Positions 23,961 through 36,189 of a DNA stretch of 64,000 nucleotides are shown here, piece after piece. Every line of letters starts with the position of its first letter. Within the stretch, counting starts at the first letter, position 1. The stretch covers positions 6,696,001 through 6,760,000 of the forward strand of contig OY292280.1 in the NCBI GenBank assembly GCA_958496175.1. The letters are read 5' to 3'. The translations under genes were made by a program, and so were the position numbers. The DNA is from Sisyra terminalis. Lineage: Eukaryota; Arthropoda; Insecta; Neuroptera; Sisyridae. The notes below the pieces were generated by a model. That model worked only from the letters and a program-made list of their open reading frames with translations. It had not been told where the DNA came from and did no database searches.

Positions 23961-25201
23961 AATTTTAAAAGAAGTAATTGACATGAATCTTTTGGCTTTT
24001 ATTTTTTACACTTCCCATTGTTAATCCTTATTAGGGTGCCCTTTATTTTCGTCATTGTTACCCCCCTAAATATTAGACAATTATAGATCGTCTAAAATAA
24101 GGACCACTGTATTGATTAAATTTACTTACATAAATACTACAAATTTTTAAAGATTTTTTTGTACATTTTTTCCTACCTAATTTCGGAATTTGATGAGTCA
24201 CCTATATATTATTAATGCAACTAAAATAATTAACAATACTTTATTTAATTTTAACCATTCGACGTTATAGAGCCATCTCTGATGATTTAATTCAGTCAGC
24301 CAAACAAAAAAACAATTGATTTCAAGTTATAAATGTTTTTGAAAAGTTCAAATATAAGTTAACCATTTGAATGAATTATGGATTTTTCATAAATAAATGA
24401 GCAAAATTGTACTAAAATATGAATTATTTATTTATTAAGATCATTTCATTAATGCTATTTTTATACAGATATCGGGTATATGCAAATAAGAATAATTTTA
24501 ATGTCTTTATGAAAACTGGTTAGTGTTTATTGATAACAACATTTTCGTATCATCATTAAAATTATTCTATTTGCAAATACGTTGTTATATACTTTATATT
24601 AACCCAGTCTTAAATTTATTTAGAACAGAAATTATTGTTAAAGCAATAAATATATTCTCCCGAAATGTCAAGTAAATTATAAAAAGATAACATAAAAAAA
24701 TATATTTGAACATGAAAAATATGAATTTCTTTCCTAAACAGATCAAAAATAAACGTAAGTATTTTTCCTAACTAAATTTATTTGTTCAAATCTCAGTTTT
24801 ATGAAATAAATATTAGAAAATGGCGGTTCGCATTGTGGTTCCTTTATGGATATGAATCGCCACTTTTATGAAATGAAAACGTGATTAATATTAAAAAGAA
24901 TTTATTAGGATCAATTTGTGGAAAATGAAAAGGCGAAGTGCATTTCTTATAAGTTAATGAGTAAAACATTAATTTGACACAGCCTTAGACATGAAACAAA
25001 TAATGTATTTTGTTCATTGAATTGAGATTAAGAGTGGAATTTAGTTTGAATATCTTTGGTAGTATACTACTATTTCGTCAATGATCGAAAATAAAACTGA
25101 AATTTTGAGCAATATAAAATATTTTCAATGATAAAACATTGAATTCTTGTTGAAATTTTTTGTTGCAGTCTCCTCTCGGTATAACGGTACAATCAATAAT
25201 G
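23961..25201. other. Intergenic tail-to-tail spacer, Sec6 / DENND6
   Basis: AT-rich 3' flanks of two convergent genes. No gene or clear transposon. A 21-nt inverted pair (GCAAATAAGAATAATTTTAA at 24482, complement CATTAAAATTATTCTATTTG near 24558) can form a hairpin. Confidence 0.5.
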
Positions 25202-27350
25202 CTACCGTTCTACCAGTAGAATATTTCGCAAGTCTTCTGGAAGCACATCGATCAGTTCTTTAAGACATTGAGTTAATTTTTCTTTGACATTCAAATCGTT
25301 CGAGCGGGCAATCTTATGGCGAATATTGAGCACCATATCGACGATTTCCACTTCCCGCTTGTCCACAACCCACTTCTTCAGGTCGACTTCAATAAGTGCT
25401 TGATGTTGCAACGAATGCAACTTACTAGTTAATTCAGTATAGCGAACATTAAACCAAGCGTTGAAGTTTGGCGAGCGAAGAAATCTCTGGTACAGTCCAT
25501 GCCAATCTCCTTTAACTCCAGAAGTTAATTGAGGACCAGAAGACGAAAGTGTGGCAAGGAATTTTTCTGGATTAAACGGCAAAGGCGTCACGGATATTTT
25601 AAATGGGCAGATATTTTTTTGGAGAGGCATCAGTGACGCCATGTACCGTTCCAGGGGAATCATAAAACTTTGGGTTAGTTCCACTAGGTGGCGTCGCAGA
25701 AGAGCCGTATGAGCCTCAGCCTGGCGACGTCCCAGACGCAACCGCCGACTTAATGACTTATCAGCTTTTAAAAACGCTTTATAATTAGAACAAACCTCCC
25801 CCATTTCTGACTGACTATTCCCCTGAGTCTCACTACTTGTCTTTTTACTCTTTTGACCTAAAAAAAATCAAATCCTCCCTTAAAATGTTTGTAACTAACA
25901 ATCTTAAGTTTATTCACCAATAGTTTCACACAATTTAATCGTGTGCGGCCAGTGCTGCAAAGTCTTAGAAAAAAATGGATTTGTAACCCCTAGAATTGCA
26001 GCTGGAGCTTCCCGCAATCCACTCGTAAACTCCTTAAATTCACTATCGTGAATTGTAAAGTATGGTCGATAATCTCCACTATAAACCAACGGAGAAATCA
26101 TACTAAAAGAAAACAAACCATAAATATTGGATTAATTCAGAACTGTTCATTTACTGTACCTGATTAAGGCTAAGACTGTTTGGGAACATAAAGTCGGATT
26201 GGCAGCGAACACTATCAATGGTTCAGCCGTTAAAACCAACTCCCAGAGTAACTGGGCATGTGCTGCGATTGGAAGCAGCCAACTATTAGTAATCCCAATT
26301 TCATTCAGTAGAGAAGCCTACAACGACAATAAATTACTAAGAAATAAAAAAGAAAAACTCATATTCGAAGAACCTGAATGGTTAATCCGGGTACAAGGAG
26401 AGTTACAGGTTCAGCATTTTTATCGGTTGGAGGCTCAGGCCACTGCAAAGCAAGTCTACAGGTTTCTTCAATCGCTGCTGGACCATTATTAAAGTAGACA
26501 TCCGCAATTGCGGCACAAATTTCACCCAACACCCCCACATGAGACAAAGTGGATAGTACCATTACACTCTACAATAAAACTTACTGTCTAGTATAAATTT
26601 TCCAAAAAAATCGGCTCAGCTCAGACCATTAAGATCGGTCAATACCTGGCAACGTTGCATTTTCTACTTAGTTTACTTAGAAAATATAGCCACAAAATAG
26701 AAAAGTATACCATATTAGTACTGAATTAACATAAAAATCACTAATAGAATAAAAACAATGCAACGTCGCTAGATATTGACCGACCTAAAAGGGCCATGAG
26801 CCAAACAATCTACTGTATAATGTAGAGCGATCGAATTTTAATAAAAGTTTATAATCCTTGCGAATTTTAGAGATTTGGGTTTATCTTTGATAACATTTAC
26901 AGAAATTACTTTTTGGAAATATCCTCGCGGAAGTGAAATGTCTTTGACTTGTCTAAAGTAAACGTAGCCCCAAAGAAATTGGTTGGGTGGTTTATGGCGA
27001 CCATGATGAGAGGAAATAAGGCTGCGTTGTCCAGGAGAACGTCGTAGACGTATGGTGAACTGGGTATCGCCCATACATCCCGAATTTGAGTCAGGAAACG
27101 CCAAATAGCAAATATTTGACATTTCCTGTTTGGTGAGTACAACTCCATTGGGATAGACTTGCTACAAAAAAGAGGAATAAACACTCAACGAAACAAAAGA
27201 ATCACGCTTGTACCAAGAACCTACCTCGATCACTTGTCCCAATTCTAAATCAAAAGTGATCACACAAATCGAATGGATCCATGGACAAAAACCGTCCGAA
27301 CTAGCCAAAGTAGAATTTTCACCTTGGCTGCTATGTTGTTTTTGTTCCAT
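25202..27350 (-). CDS. DENND6: DENN domain-containing protein 6 (DENND6, FAM116)
   Basis: Six exons on the minus strand: 27225-27350, 26910-27161, 26374-26568, 26160-26317, 25918-26102, 25202-25857 (1572 nt, 523 residues). DENND6 proteins are guanine-nucleotide exchange factors for Rab GTPases (Rab14 for the human protein) in endosomal traffic. Family landmarks seen: [19 protein letters not shown] at the N-terminus, [29 protein letters not shown] with [88 protein letters not shown] with [11 protein letters not shown], and [10 protein letters not shown] near the end. It is shorter than vertebrate relatives (near 600), mainly at the N-terminus and in the linker after the HWPH motif. Head-to-head with SERF, tail-to-tail with Sec6. 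A TTTATT (minus AATAAA) at 24901 may be the poly(A) signal. Confidence 0.95.
26621..26808. mobile_element. GGCTCA palindromic element, GGTCGGT-end type, in DENND6 intron 2
   Basis: Left GGCTCA...GATCGGTCAATACCTGGC, right (complement) GGCTCATGGCCCTTTTAGGT with CGGTCAATATCTAGCGACG. Shares the inner CAACGTTGCATTTTCTAC segment with the large family described at 30409. Carries the rarer third type of terminal module. Confidence 0.7.
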
Positions 27351-29206
27351 CTAGAAAAACAAATGAATTACTCAAATGCACCGTCAATTGTTTCTACTGG
27401 CTTTTGTTTTTCATTTGGCCACTCACATTGGCTACTAAGAAAACAATTTCATTTGTTTTACAACCTCCATGATTCTCAATTGTTTCGCATCTTGTTACTG
27501 TTTTTGCTCTAACCTTAAAATTCAATAAGTTTGGTTAAAACCCACATTCCTAACAATCTCCACCGTTTTGTACATACATTTGCTTTAAATTACAAATAAC
27601 ATGTTAAACAATATGTTACACCTTTCTTAACAATTATACTAGTTGGGAATTTTTCTCAATTTCACCTGTGATCAACTTCCTATACCCCCCCTCATTATTT
27701 CCCCAACTTTTCTTTTAAATCTATTTGTTTTTAATTGTTATATTATCATTTCGTAATGGTAATTAAAACATTTAATAGCCTTAATAAAGTCGTATTGTTT
27801 GCAAAATTTATAACGAAAAATAAACCGCAGGCGGTCTTATGTAAAAACTTGTAATTTATTTTAGATCAATCATTCGCCTTAATTCGATTATTCTAATTGC
27901 ATTAAAGAAAATCGGTAAAATTAATCAAATTAAAGAACACTTTTCAATTATATTAAGAGAAAAAAAAACGGCTCGTTTAATAGATTTTTAAGTCTGTATT
28001 AAAAATGCAAACTACATAACTCATATAATTATAAAGTAAAAATATATATGTCTTTCTTTACAGTTATATAGCTTATAAAGTATATTATTTACTCAATTTA
28101 AATTGAAACTAGTTATTCTAAGCCAAGAGCATTAATTTGTAACAGATCAATGGGAGGGGACAAAACAATTTTTGGAAATTGATTAATTGTGAATAGAAAT
28201 GCTTTGTTTGAAGTTAATTAAATCTCGAGAATAAATTTTCAATATTTATCGGTTTATTTTAACGTATTTTTATTTGCCCTAGAGCCGTTAAAGATCTCAG
28301 CTGTTTTTCATTGTTATCGACGGTGCATAACGTTTATAAACTTCATAAACTGCATAATCATTAAAAAAAAAAAAATAAACTTCAATTTAATGCCGAAAGT
28401 TTGACCAGATTTACATTTGATTATTCTATATGACAAGTGGCTTTTATTAAATGAATATTCGGGACCAATCGAGTAATTGATTATCTTTAACGTCTTTAAC
28501 ACTTAATTAAAATCGTTAATATCATAATAAATTAAAAAAGAAAGTTTGTGAAAGTATTATGATTTGAATTTCGGTATCATTCTCAATCGAAATAATTGCG
28601 ATAGAAAAGCTCTGTGGGAATTGCGCAGAATTGGCAAAACGTGTTTTGCGCAAAAGAGTTATTCAAGAGCGAAAAGCTTTCAAAACTTAGGACCCGTAAG
28701 ACTCCTAAACCCTAAAGTTAGAAAGAGAGATATATAAATTGGAACCATTGTAATTTTGCGTAAAAATTACAAACATTTTCTATGGTAATATGGAAATTGT
28801 ATTTCACGGAAGTATTGAAATGATTGAAATACATTGGAAATATGATGTCATAGATATTGTGATTTGATTTATGAAGTGTTTGGTACTAATTTACGACCTC
28901 TCTTTCTACAAAGTATCGAGTTGATGACTAGCTTTATGATTCTAGTTTAGCATTTCTATGGAGTCGCGGGAGAATTTGGACCAATTTGGACAAATTCGCA
29001 CAAGTGCAAGAGAGATATCGAGTGAAAATTAAGCAAAAGATACAAGAATTTTCGACGTAATCATATTTTTTAGGCGATTTTCATAGAGAAATTTTAGCAA
29101 AAGCATTAGCAAAGAAATTAGTTTTAAGTTCAAAACTGTTTTTCAATATACACAAGAGAAACTGGCCAGAGATTTGAGGGATTTGAGGTTATAAAGCGAC
29201 GAGAAA
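27351..29206. promoter_or_regulatory. Shared upstream region between divergent DENND6 and SERF
   Basis: 1.86 kb between two start codons on opposite strands. No gene and no repeat family is recognised. Very AT-rich in 27.7-28.5 kb. A less AT-rich part with GTCGCGGGAGAATTTGG at about 28960 and pyrimidine runs is the likelier SERF promoter and leader. Confidence 0.35.
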
Positions 29207-31176
29207 ATGACCCGTAAGTAATTCAAAGCAAATCTAACACTTTCACTAAGCTCCTTTGATTTTTAAACATTTGATTCATAAACAATTTGCAAGATTATAT
29301 CGCATAGGTAATAATGAGCTTTTCCTATGATTTCCATAGGCGGTAACCAACGAGATTTGGCTCGCATGAAAAACCAGAAAAAGCAACAAGAACAGGCGAA
29401 GAAAAAAGGCTCGGGAGGCGACGGACTTACTTTAGAGCAAAGAAAACATCGGTATGACCTTAAAATTCATATTGAACATTTCTTTTTTCCTTTCGAGAGC
29501 CATTACACGTAGTAATGATACACTGAAAACATTGCAAACTAGCCTGAGTACACGTTTAGTGGACGGTTTTGTAGAAGGTACCGTTAGGTACCTAGGGTTC
29601 GACGGTTTCGGCCAACAAAACACCTTCGGTTTCACCAACGAACTTGTACGAGTACAAACGATTTATAAATCTTAAAATTTTAAGATTTTATATTATGAAA
29701 TTGGAATATTTTTTGCTCACAACTGATGAGATGGTAAAAAAAATCACTTAAATTACTGCCTTTCAATTCCATCTATCACTTAATACTATTTTTGTAGAAT
29801 ATATTCACAATTCCAATATTTCAAAGGTCAATTAAACTTAACCCTATATTAGTCTGCACGATCAAGAGGAATAAATTACCGTTTTAAGTTTTCGTTATTT
29901 TAAAAATCTTTAAGAAAAACATTTATGAATCCTATAACGTTACATGCCTACCGAATATTTAAAGAAAATGTAACACTTACGATATGTAAATTTTAATAAA
30001 TTCCCTTGTACCAAATAATCTTAATTTTCATCATAGTAAAGTATAAAATTGATGTTGAATACAGAAAATGAGAACGGTTTTACACTCTACAGTAAATGAA
30101 CTGTATACAGAACTAGGAAATCAATGAAATTTGACGACTGATGCCAAAACTTGAAACTGTGATTGCCACAAATGATCTCATATGGTGTGATACGTTAGGT
30201 AGAATTGTCACGATATGACGTCATCATTGTTCCTACGCATGCGTAGCAAATGATTAGTCCATCTAATGCATGACTTAAGGTTGTTTAGAAGAAAATTCAA
30301 AGTAATGAGAACAAATTGAAATTAATACTGTTGATAGTGAACTATTTTAGCCATATTTCATTAAAATATCAAGTCGATTTGAAACTTATTAAAACAGCAA
30401 GAAAATTGGCGCATGTGTACTTTAGCACACCCACAATCTGACAACGTTGCATTTTCGACTATTTTTTTAAATTTAATTCGCGATTAAATCGGTCCATAAT
30501 GAAAATTTTGCCACAAAAGAGAGAATTATACCATATTAGAATTGAAATAACAAAAATATCGTGAATTAAATTAAAAACAAAGTCGAAAATGCTACGTTGC
30601 CAGATTGTGGGTGTGCTAAAGTATACTTGAGCCAGAAAATTGTAGAGTTGCGTAATTTTTAATCGCTTATCAGTAGGAATGGAGACATGGCTCATAGAAA
30701 TGACGTTGATCAATTCTAAAATCATCGATAGTTTCTTAGCAAAATATTTCAACTTAAAGATAGAAAATCGCGTAAAAATTTAATCCTAGTACTTAAAAAC
30801 TCCCCACCGCACTTCTAAACAACCTTAAAGCACAACTGTTAAACATTTATATCTCATACATTAGGGGAACCGAAAAGTACCGGAAATGACCGGCAAGTAA
30901 TGTTGTTTTTTTGATAAACAACTAAAATACAAAATGTTGTTACAACTTTTGATTCTAGATGTCGGTTTATATTATTGTATAGTTAGCATTGTTAAGAGGT
31001 TTCCACATTGTGTGTATAGTTAAGAAAAAAAAGTCGTTAATGATGTTTTAATTAAATTTATTGTTTTTATTCATTTTTTTAGAGATTCAGAAATAATGCG
31101 GGAAAAACAAAAAAAGAAGGAAGACGCCGCGAACGCAGCATCTTCTTCTGCCGGAGGCCAAAAATCGAAGAGCTAA
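29207..31176 (+). CDS. Serf: Small EDRK-rich factor (SERF), three-exon form
   Basis: Exons 29207-29213, 29340-29451 and 31083-31176 join in frame (213 nt, 70 residues). The first exon codes only ATG ACC C, ending at GTAAGT; the codon CGC is completed in exon 2. The protein starts MTRGNQRDLARMKNQKKQQE, continues QAKKKGSGGDGLTLEQRKHR and ends with a lysine-rich DSEIMREKQKKKEDAANAAS and SSAGGQKSKS. SERF proteins are short, highly charged and largely disordered; in worms and humans they promote aggregation of amyloid-prone proteins and bind nucleic acids. The N-terminal GNQRxLAR motif is diagnostic. An AATAAA lies at 31622. See the alternative terminal exon at 29498-29675. Confidence 0.92.
29498..29675 (+). 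CDS. Candidate alternative last exon of SERF
   Basis: After exon 2 (ending 29451) a 46-nt intron could use the acceptor TTTTTTCCTTTCGAG at 29483-29497. The split codon CG|A then continues in frame as AITRSNDTLKTLQTSLSTR, LVDGFVEGTVRYLGFDGFG and QQNTFGFTNELVRVQTIYKS to a TAA at 29673-29675, giving a 98-residue protein (297 nt, divisible by three). The composition is protein-like, unlike the surrounding AT-rich intron. I do not recognise the C-terminal sequence. Inference from frame, splice sites and composition only; it could be chance, or an exon of another gene. Confidence 0.45.
29676..31082. other. SERF last intron, repeat-bearing
   Basis: Apart from the alternative exon, it holds one complete GGCTCA-type element (30409-30633) and an inverted pair AAGGTTGTTTAGAAG (30280) / CTTCTAAACAACCTT (30813). 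Otherwise AT-rich sequence without a recognised feature. Confidence 0.5.
30409..30633. mobile_element. GGCTCA palindromic element, CACACCC-end type, complete copy
   Basis: About 225 bp, nearly a palindrome: GTGTACTTTAGCACACCCAC, CTGGCAACGTTGCATTTTCG, then TTAATTCGCGATTAAATCGG; then a central CCACAAAAGAGAGAATTATACC and the arms reversed, ending ...GTATACTTGAGCC. No coding capacity. This is the reference copy for the family; relatives lie at 26.6, 35.4-37.1, 43.3-44.0, 45.4-45.8, 56.4-58.0 and 60.6-61.2 kb. Confidence 0.82.
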
Positions 31177-32167
31177 AATTTTTAAAATTGTTTTTTTTTT
31201 TTGCATTGATAACAAATACATCTGTACAGTTTATAATATAGTATGAGAATATAAGAAAAAAAAACAGCGGTATATCAATATTAACTAATTAAAAGTTGCG
31301 TTTGCTTCTACGATTTTCGTTCTCTCATTATAACAAATTATTTCTCTAATATTTCAAAAAATGAAAAACGAATTTTTTTTCGTGGGCATTAATTATCATT
31401 TATGTGTATTATTCTTGCTCATTTTTTTTGTAAATTTTTAGTATAAAAACGTTTTCTTTTTTTATTTAAATAATTCTTAAGTACAACAAAGTAGCAATTT
31501 ACCAGCCTTTTTGATAAAAGAGGGAGACAATAAGTTTAATTCTTCCTCGTCCTTCAAAGCAATAATTTTAATGTTCTGATTTTCTTAAATATGTAAGATA
31601 TTGAAATTTCTTGAAATTCAAAATAAAATTCATTTATTGTAAATTTCTTGGAAATTGATGTGATTAATCTTGACAACTATAACCTATCCCCAAGAATTAT
31701 CACCATATTATAGTTCAAATGAGCGTTGAAAAACAAAACGAATTTTCGCATTTTGGTTTGTAAATTATTTGTAAAATAAAACGAAATTATTGTACCAGTG
31801 ATAAGATATTATGTCAATAATGATATATGTCCACAAATAAATGATTTTTTTAAAATAAATATTTATTTGATTTTCATATAAAAAACCTTTATAAACAATT
31901 TAGTTGCATAAGCTATTAAATGATAGTCTGGATTTAAATCTTATTACCACTATTTGATAATTATTTATTCAAAGAAACCAATAGTAATTGATTTATTAGT
32001 CTTTATTAAATAAATGTAACAATAATGAAACTTAAGAAGTATGTGTATAATGTTATGTTTGTTTAATTTATAAATGTTTTATTGAAAATGAATATTTTCT
32101 GCATTTAAATAGATGTGCTAACTTGATTGCATGAAATTGATGAGTCATTATATTAGTTTTAAATAAA
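31177..32167. other. Tail-to-tail spacer, SERF / TXNDC9
   Basis: AT-rich 3' flanks. AATAAA at 31622 (plus) and TTTATT at 32002 (minus-strand AATAAA, 161 nt past the TXNDC9 stop) are probable poly(A) signals. No gene seen. Confidence 0.5.
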
Positions 32168-34081
32168 TTAGCAATCTTCATCTGAAGAATCAGTATCTCT
32201 TTTTCCTCCACGAATTGTTCGCCGACTTTGCTGCTTTTTACGGTTTGGTTCGGGGGGTGCAGCTAGATCCACATCTGCTTTGATCATCTTTTTGGCTGCC
32301 AAATACCATTCAGTCATTTCATATGTAAAATAATTTCGCTGTTCTATCGATGAAAAGCCGGAGATTCGATCGATTGTGCTGTTGCCTTTGATGAGAAATA
32401 TTGTCGGTGGATCAGTGATTTTAAACCGTTCTGGAAAATATATTGATTAGTAACGTTTTCAATTTGAAATTACAGTTTTTCTTTAATTTTACCGACTAAA
32501 AATTTCGCTTGTTCAACGTTAATTTTAGCGAATTTGCACTCGAGATGCTTTTCTGCTAGCTTGTGAAAGTGGAAATCGAATCCTTTGTACGAATTGTCCG
32601 AGTAAAAGTTCACGACTACATTTTCCGACTGCTTACAAATCTCGAAAAAGTCCTTGGGACTAGCCAATTCTACATACTGTCCATGACCCTGGAATTAGCA
32701 ATTAGTAAGTGATCATTATCTTAACCTATATTTGTATTGAAGATTTTCTACTGAAATGAATTAGGTGATAGAATTAATAAATTTGTATGGCTTTTTATAA
32801 CTCTTCTTTAATAAGGGATGAGGCTATGCACCCCCTCAATACAGTGCAAAATTATATTTTGCATAACAATGCCATCTATCGCTTTATTTGACAAACGCTT
32901 CAACGTTTTTGCCTCCCATTTAAGGGTGGATCACCGTCAGAACGTAAAAAACAATGACTTTTTTAAAACTGCTGCCATTTAGTTTTTAGAGATATTAAAA
33001 AACGGTCTTCGGCATGTAAAAGTTGAAGTTTTGAACTATTTTTTTTTTATTTGCCCCGATATGTTCCTCTCTCCCCCTTTTACAGCGCTTTGAAAAAGGG
33101 TCCTCAAAAATGAGGAGGCAAACGGGAGACAAGTTTTCTCGGAAACCGGAAGTCGGATCATGATTTTCCAAAGAATGTAGGTTTTGGTAATGCGTCTACT
33201 TGGTACTGAATCTCGAAAATCCGAAAAAAGTTGAAAATTCACAAAATGGCGCGACTTTGAAAAAAAAGTTAAAAGAAACGACCTTTTTTTGGACCTTTCC
33301 CCCTCTCCCACTTTGAGGCGAGGGGAAGGTTTGGCCAATTTCAGAGGTTCAGTACCAAGAAGACGTGTTGAACTATAACACTCTCCAGTTTCAAGTCAAT
33401 CCGTCGGATAGTTTCTGAGGAATCTTGTCTCCCAGTTTTAAAAAGTTGATTTCGAGAAAAACGCATTTAAAGTTTTTTTAAGATATTTTTTTGTTATTAT
33501 CAATTTATTCAATTTTTATCAGTGAAAATACATTAGTCAGCTATTCCAATCCTTTAAAACACGTTATTCTTGAATGTTATAAGAAGACATTTATGGAAAA
33601 AAAAATAGTTTTTTTTTTTTCTGACGGTGATCCACCCTTAAATTAAAAGAATTTTATATAAGTCTATATAAGTCTTTTTTCTCTGGTTTATATAAACTTT
33701 TAACCAAAAAATTGTTAAAATAAGCCGCTTAAATCGGCTTAGTGAAGCTTTTTCTTTCCGGTTGTCGTACGAAAACTCACGACCATAAATGTCGGGTTTT
33801 ACCGTATTTTGAAATTCTAAAGTAGTGTCAAAGTTGCAATTGGACACTAAATGCTACTATTAGTTGGACAAAAATGAGTGTTAAATTGAAAATCGAAATT
33901 GTACCAATTTGCGCCATTCTTCCAGTTGTTTTGCCTCCTTTTTCATAGCCTCCAACCGCCTTTGTCGGATATCTTCGAGATCTTCAATTTTTAAATTTTC
34001 AAGAGCCTCCAATTCACAATCGACCTGTTGTTCCACGTTTTGTAGTATATTTTCCATAGCTTCATTCATTGTTTGAGCCAT
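32168..34081 (-). CDS. Txndc9: Thioredoxin domain-containing protein 9 (TXNDC9, phosducin-like family)
   Basis: Three minus-strand exons: 33905-34081, 32493-32688, 32168-32430 (636 nt, 211 residues). TXNDC9 proteins bind the chaperonin CCT/TRiC and are thought to modulate actin and tubulin folding. The N-terminal helix (MENILQNVEQQVDCELEALE, DLEDIRQRRLEAMKKEAKQL), then GHGQYVELASPKDFFE, then the thioredoxin-like fold (ENVVVNFYSDNSYKG, KHLECKFAKINVEQAKFLV, ITDPPTIFLIKG), and a basic-acidic tail TIRGGKRDTDSSDEDC. As in the family, no CxxC redox motif is present: the usual position reads SDNSYKG, so it is not an oxidoreductase. Intron 1 carries a TTAA-flanked transposon. Convergent with SERF. 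A poly(A) signal lies 161 nt past the stop. Confidence 0.95.
32924..33637. mobile_element. TTAA-flanked non-autonomous DNA transposon, copy 2
   Basis: 714 bp, same orientation as the copy at 2316-3026 and highly similar along its length. Ends GGGTGGATCACCGTCAGAAC and ...CTGACGGTGATCCACCC, flanked by TTAA at 32920-32923 and 33638-33641. It sits in TXNDC9 intron 1. Confidence 0.88.
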
Positions 34082-34600
34082 TTTACTGTAAATTACAAAA
34101 AAGTGTTATGTAGGTGTATAAGGAGCGGCCAGACCACATGCTTTAATTTTAAGTAAAAAAAAGGAATAATACAATATTTTACTGCTTCTATACAATTATA
34201 TATAATTTGAATATTGAAACTAAGTATTTTTTAGTATAAATCAACTTAAAATTAATAAATATTGTATATTTAGAAGAATTGGAAATATGAAAAAGTTTAT
34301 ACGCCATAGTTAATTGGTATGACAAGGAAAGAAAAATCAATTTTTCGAAAATACTACCGATACTATCACAAAATACTTACATTTTTCAAGTTTTAAGACG
34401 TAAATTAATATAAAAAACTATTCTGGTTTATAATACATAAAAAAATATATTTATTTAATGCTTTAAACAATTTCACATTACTTTATTTGTGCAACTCGTT
34501 TTAAATGAGTCAGACATACGTCCAACACGGAGATTCGTCTGTCAAGCGTCTGCGCCGACGCAGTTCGTTCGTAATAACGCGCCTATTTCAAATTTGTACA
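34082..34600 (-). promoter_or_regulatory. TXNDC9 upstream region
   Basis: The 420 nt next to the ATG are AT-rich. A GC-rich patch at about 34510-34580 (with CGTCTGCGCCGACGCAG) stands out and is a plausible TATA-less promoter. Confidence 0.35.
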
Positions 34601-34795
34601 ATTAATGTTATGTATTCGCAACAATGTAAATCAAGTATTTGTGAAGTTGGAACGACTAAATTATTGCATATTTTATTTTAAATTTTCAGAAATACAAACA
34701 TAACTAGTCATAATTGTCAGTTGTGCGTATAATAGAACATTTTCTTTTAAAAAATTAATATTATTTTAATAATAAACCTTAAGGTTTTTCTAAAA

Positions 34796-35322
34796 GAAAT
34801 ATTCGGTAATTTTGTCATATGATGGCTTTTCTCAAAAAAAATCATAGGCACATAATTAGTTTTAACGTTTGTAGTTATCATTTCATATATTTTATTTGAC
34901 ATGGTTTAACTTATACACCGGTACAATTTGATAACGTCTCATTCTCAATTTTGTTTTTAATTCAATTCGCGAATAAATCGATCAAAATATCATTTTCCCA
35001 ACATTATTTAACTTTATACTTTCCCGGGCGCTTTGTCAAATTAAATTCATATTTGTTCTCTTTGTCATTTTTGCATCTCTTTGTTTTATTGCACATGCGT
35101 ACTTGTAAGCAAATGCGTTTAGCAGTTACTTCGACGTCTATTAAAGTCTACTATAAAGGTTTTCTTTTTTAGGCTTTTTTGTAATAATTGTGAAGAAAAT
35201 TAGAGTTCCGCCGCCGGAATATTGCATTTTTAAGTGTTCTGAACATTTTAACACTAATTTTATGTGCCTACGATTTTTTTTGAGAAAAGCCGTCATATGA
35301 CAAAATTACCAAATATTCAAAT
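34796..35322. mobile_element. Foldback element
   Basis: GGTAATTTTGTCATATGATG with TCATAGGCACATAATTAGTT on the left pair with AACTAATTTTATGTGCCTAC and CGTCATATGACAAAATTACC on the right. The loop shows no coding content I recognise. Confidence 0.7.
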
Positions 35323-35398
35323 AATTTTTTGATTGATTTATAATTCCATGATTTATATTAATGGGGACGGGGGATTAAATCAATTGGGATATTATATT

Positions 35399-35623
35399 GG
35401 CTCAAGTGTACTTTAGCACACCCACAATCTGGCAACGTTGCATTTTCGACTTTGTTTTTAATTTAATTCACGATTAAATCGGTCCATAATGAAAATTTAG
35501 CCACAAAAGAGAGAATTATACCATATAAGAATAAAATCATCAAAAAAATTGCGAATTAAATTAAAAACAAAGTCGAAAATGTAACGTTGCCAGATTGTGG
35601 GTCTATTAAAGTATACTTGAGCC
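35399..35623. mobile_element. GGCTCA palindromic element, CACACCC-end type
   Basis: Complete copy with GGCTCAAGTGTACTTTAGCA at the left and GTATACTTGAGCC at the right, very close to the copy at 30409. Confidence 0.82.
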
Positions 35624-35748
35624 ATTATATTTGCCTTAGAATATAATATAGAAGATAATTGCAATATTAACGCCGTCTTTAACTTATTGAAGACCTGAAG
35701 TACATTAGGATAACGGAGCCCTTATGATTTTCACAAAGGAGTATTTCC

Positions 35749-36188
35749 GGGTCATGTTCCTTTTAGAACCGTCAAATTTGGAAATTTTCCATTTTCTACT
35801 TTGTTTCAAATTCTATTCGCGATTTCTTTGTTAATTTTCAATTCTATTATGGTATAATTTTCTCTTTTGTGACTAGGGGGCGATTAATTCGCCAATTAAA
35901 TTAAAAACAAATTAGCCAATGCAAAAATGCAGAATTTGACGGTTCTAAAAGGAACTTGAGCCGCTAGTTCCATTCCAAAATCGTATAATTTCCTTATTAG
36001 TGATTAAATTTTCATAATGGGCCGATTTATTCGTGAATTAAACAAAAAAGTAAGTAGAAAATGCATCATTGCCAGATTTGACGGTTCTAAAATTTTTAAT
36101 ATAGACCGATTTAATCGTGAATTAAATTAAAAACAAAGTCGAAAATGCAACATTGCCAGATTGTGGGTGTGCTGAAGTACACATGAGC
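35749..36188. mobile_element. GGCTCA palindromic element, GAACCGTC-end type, plus a fused partial copy
   Basis: 35749-35962 is a palindrome whose ends are TTTTAGAACCGTCAAAT rather than TTTAGCACACCCACAATC. It is followed by a right-half fragment of the same type and then by a right half with the CACACCC end (ends 36188), so two end types are joined head to tail. Confidence 0.72.
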
Positions 36189-36189
36189 C

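Noticed and set aside
26199..26492. 97-codon plus-strand frame
   Set aside because: Antisense shadow of DENND6 exons 3 and 4.
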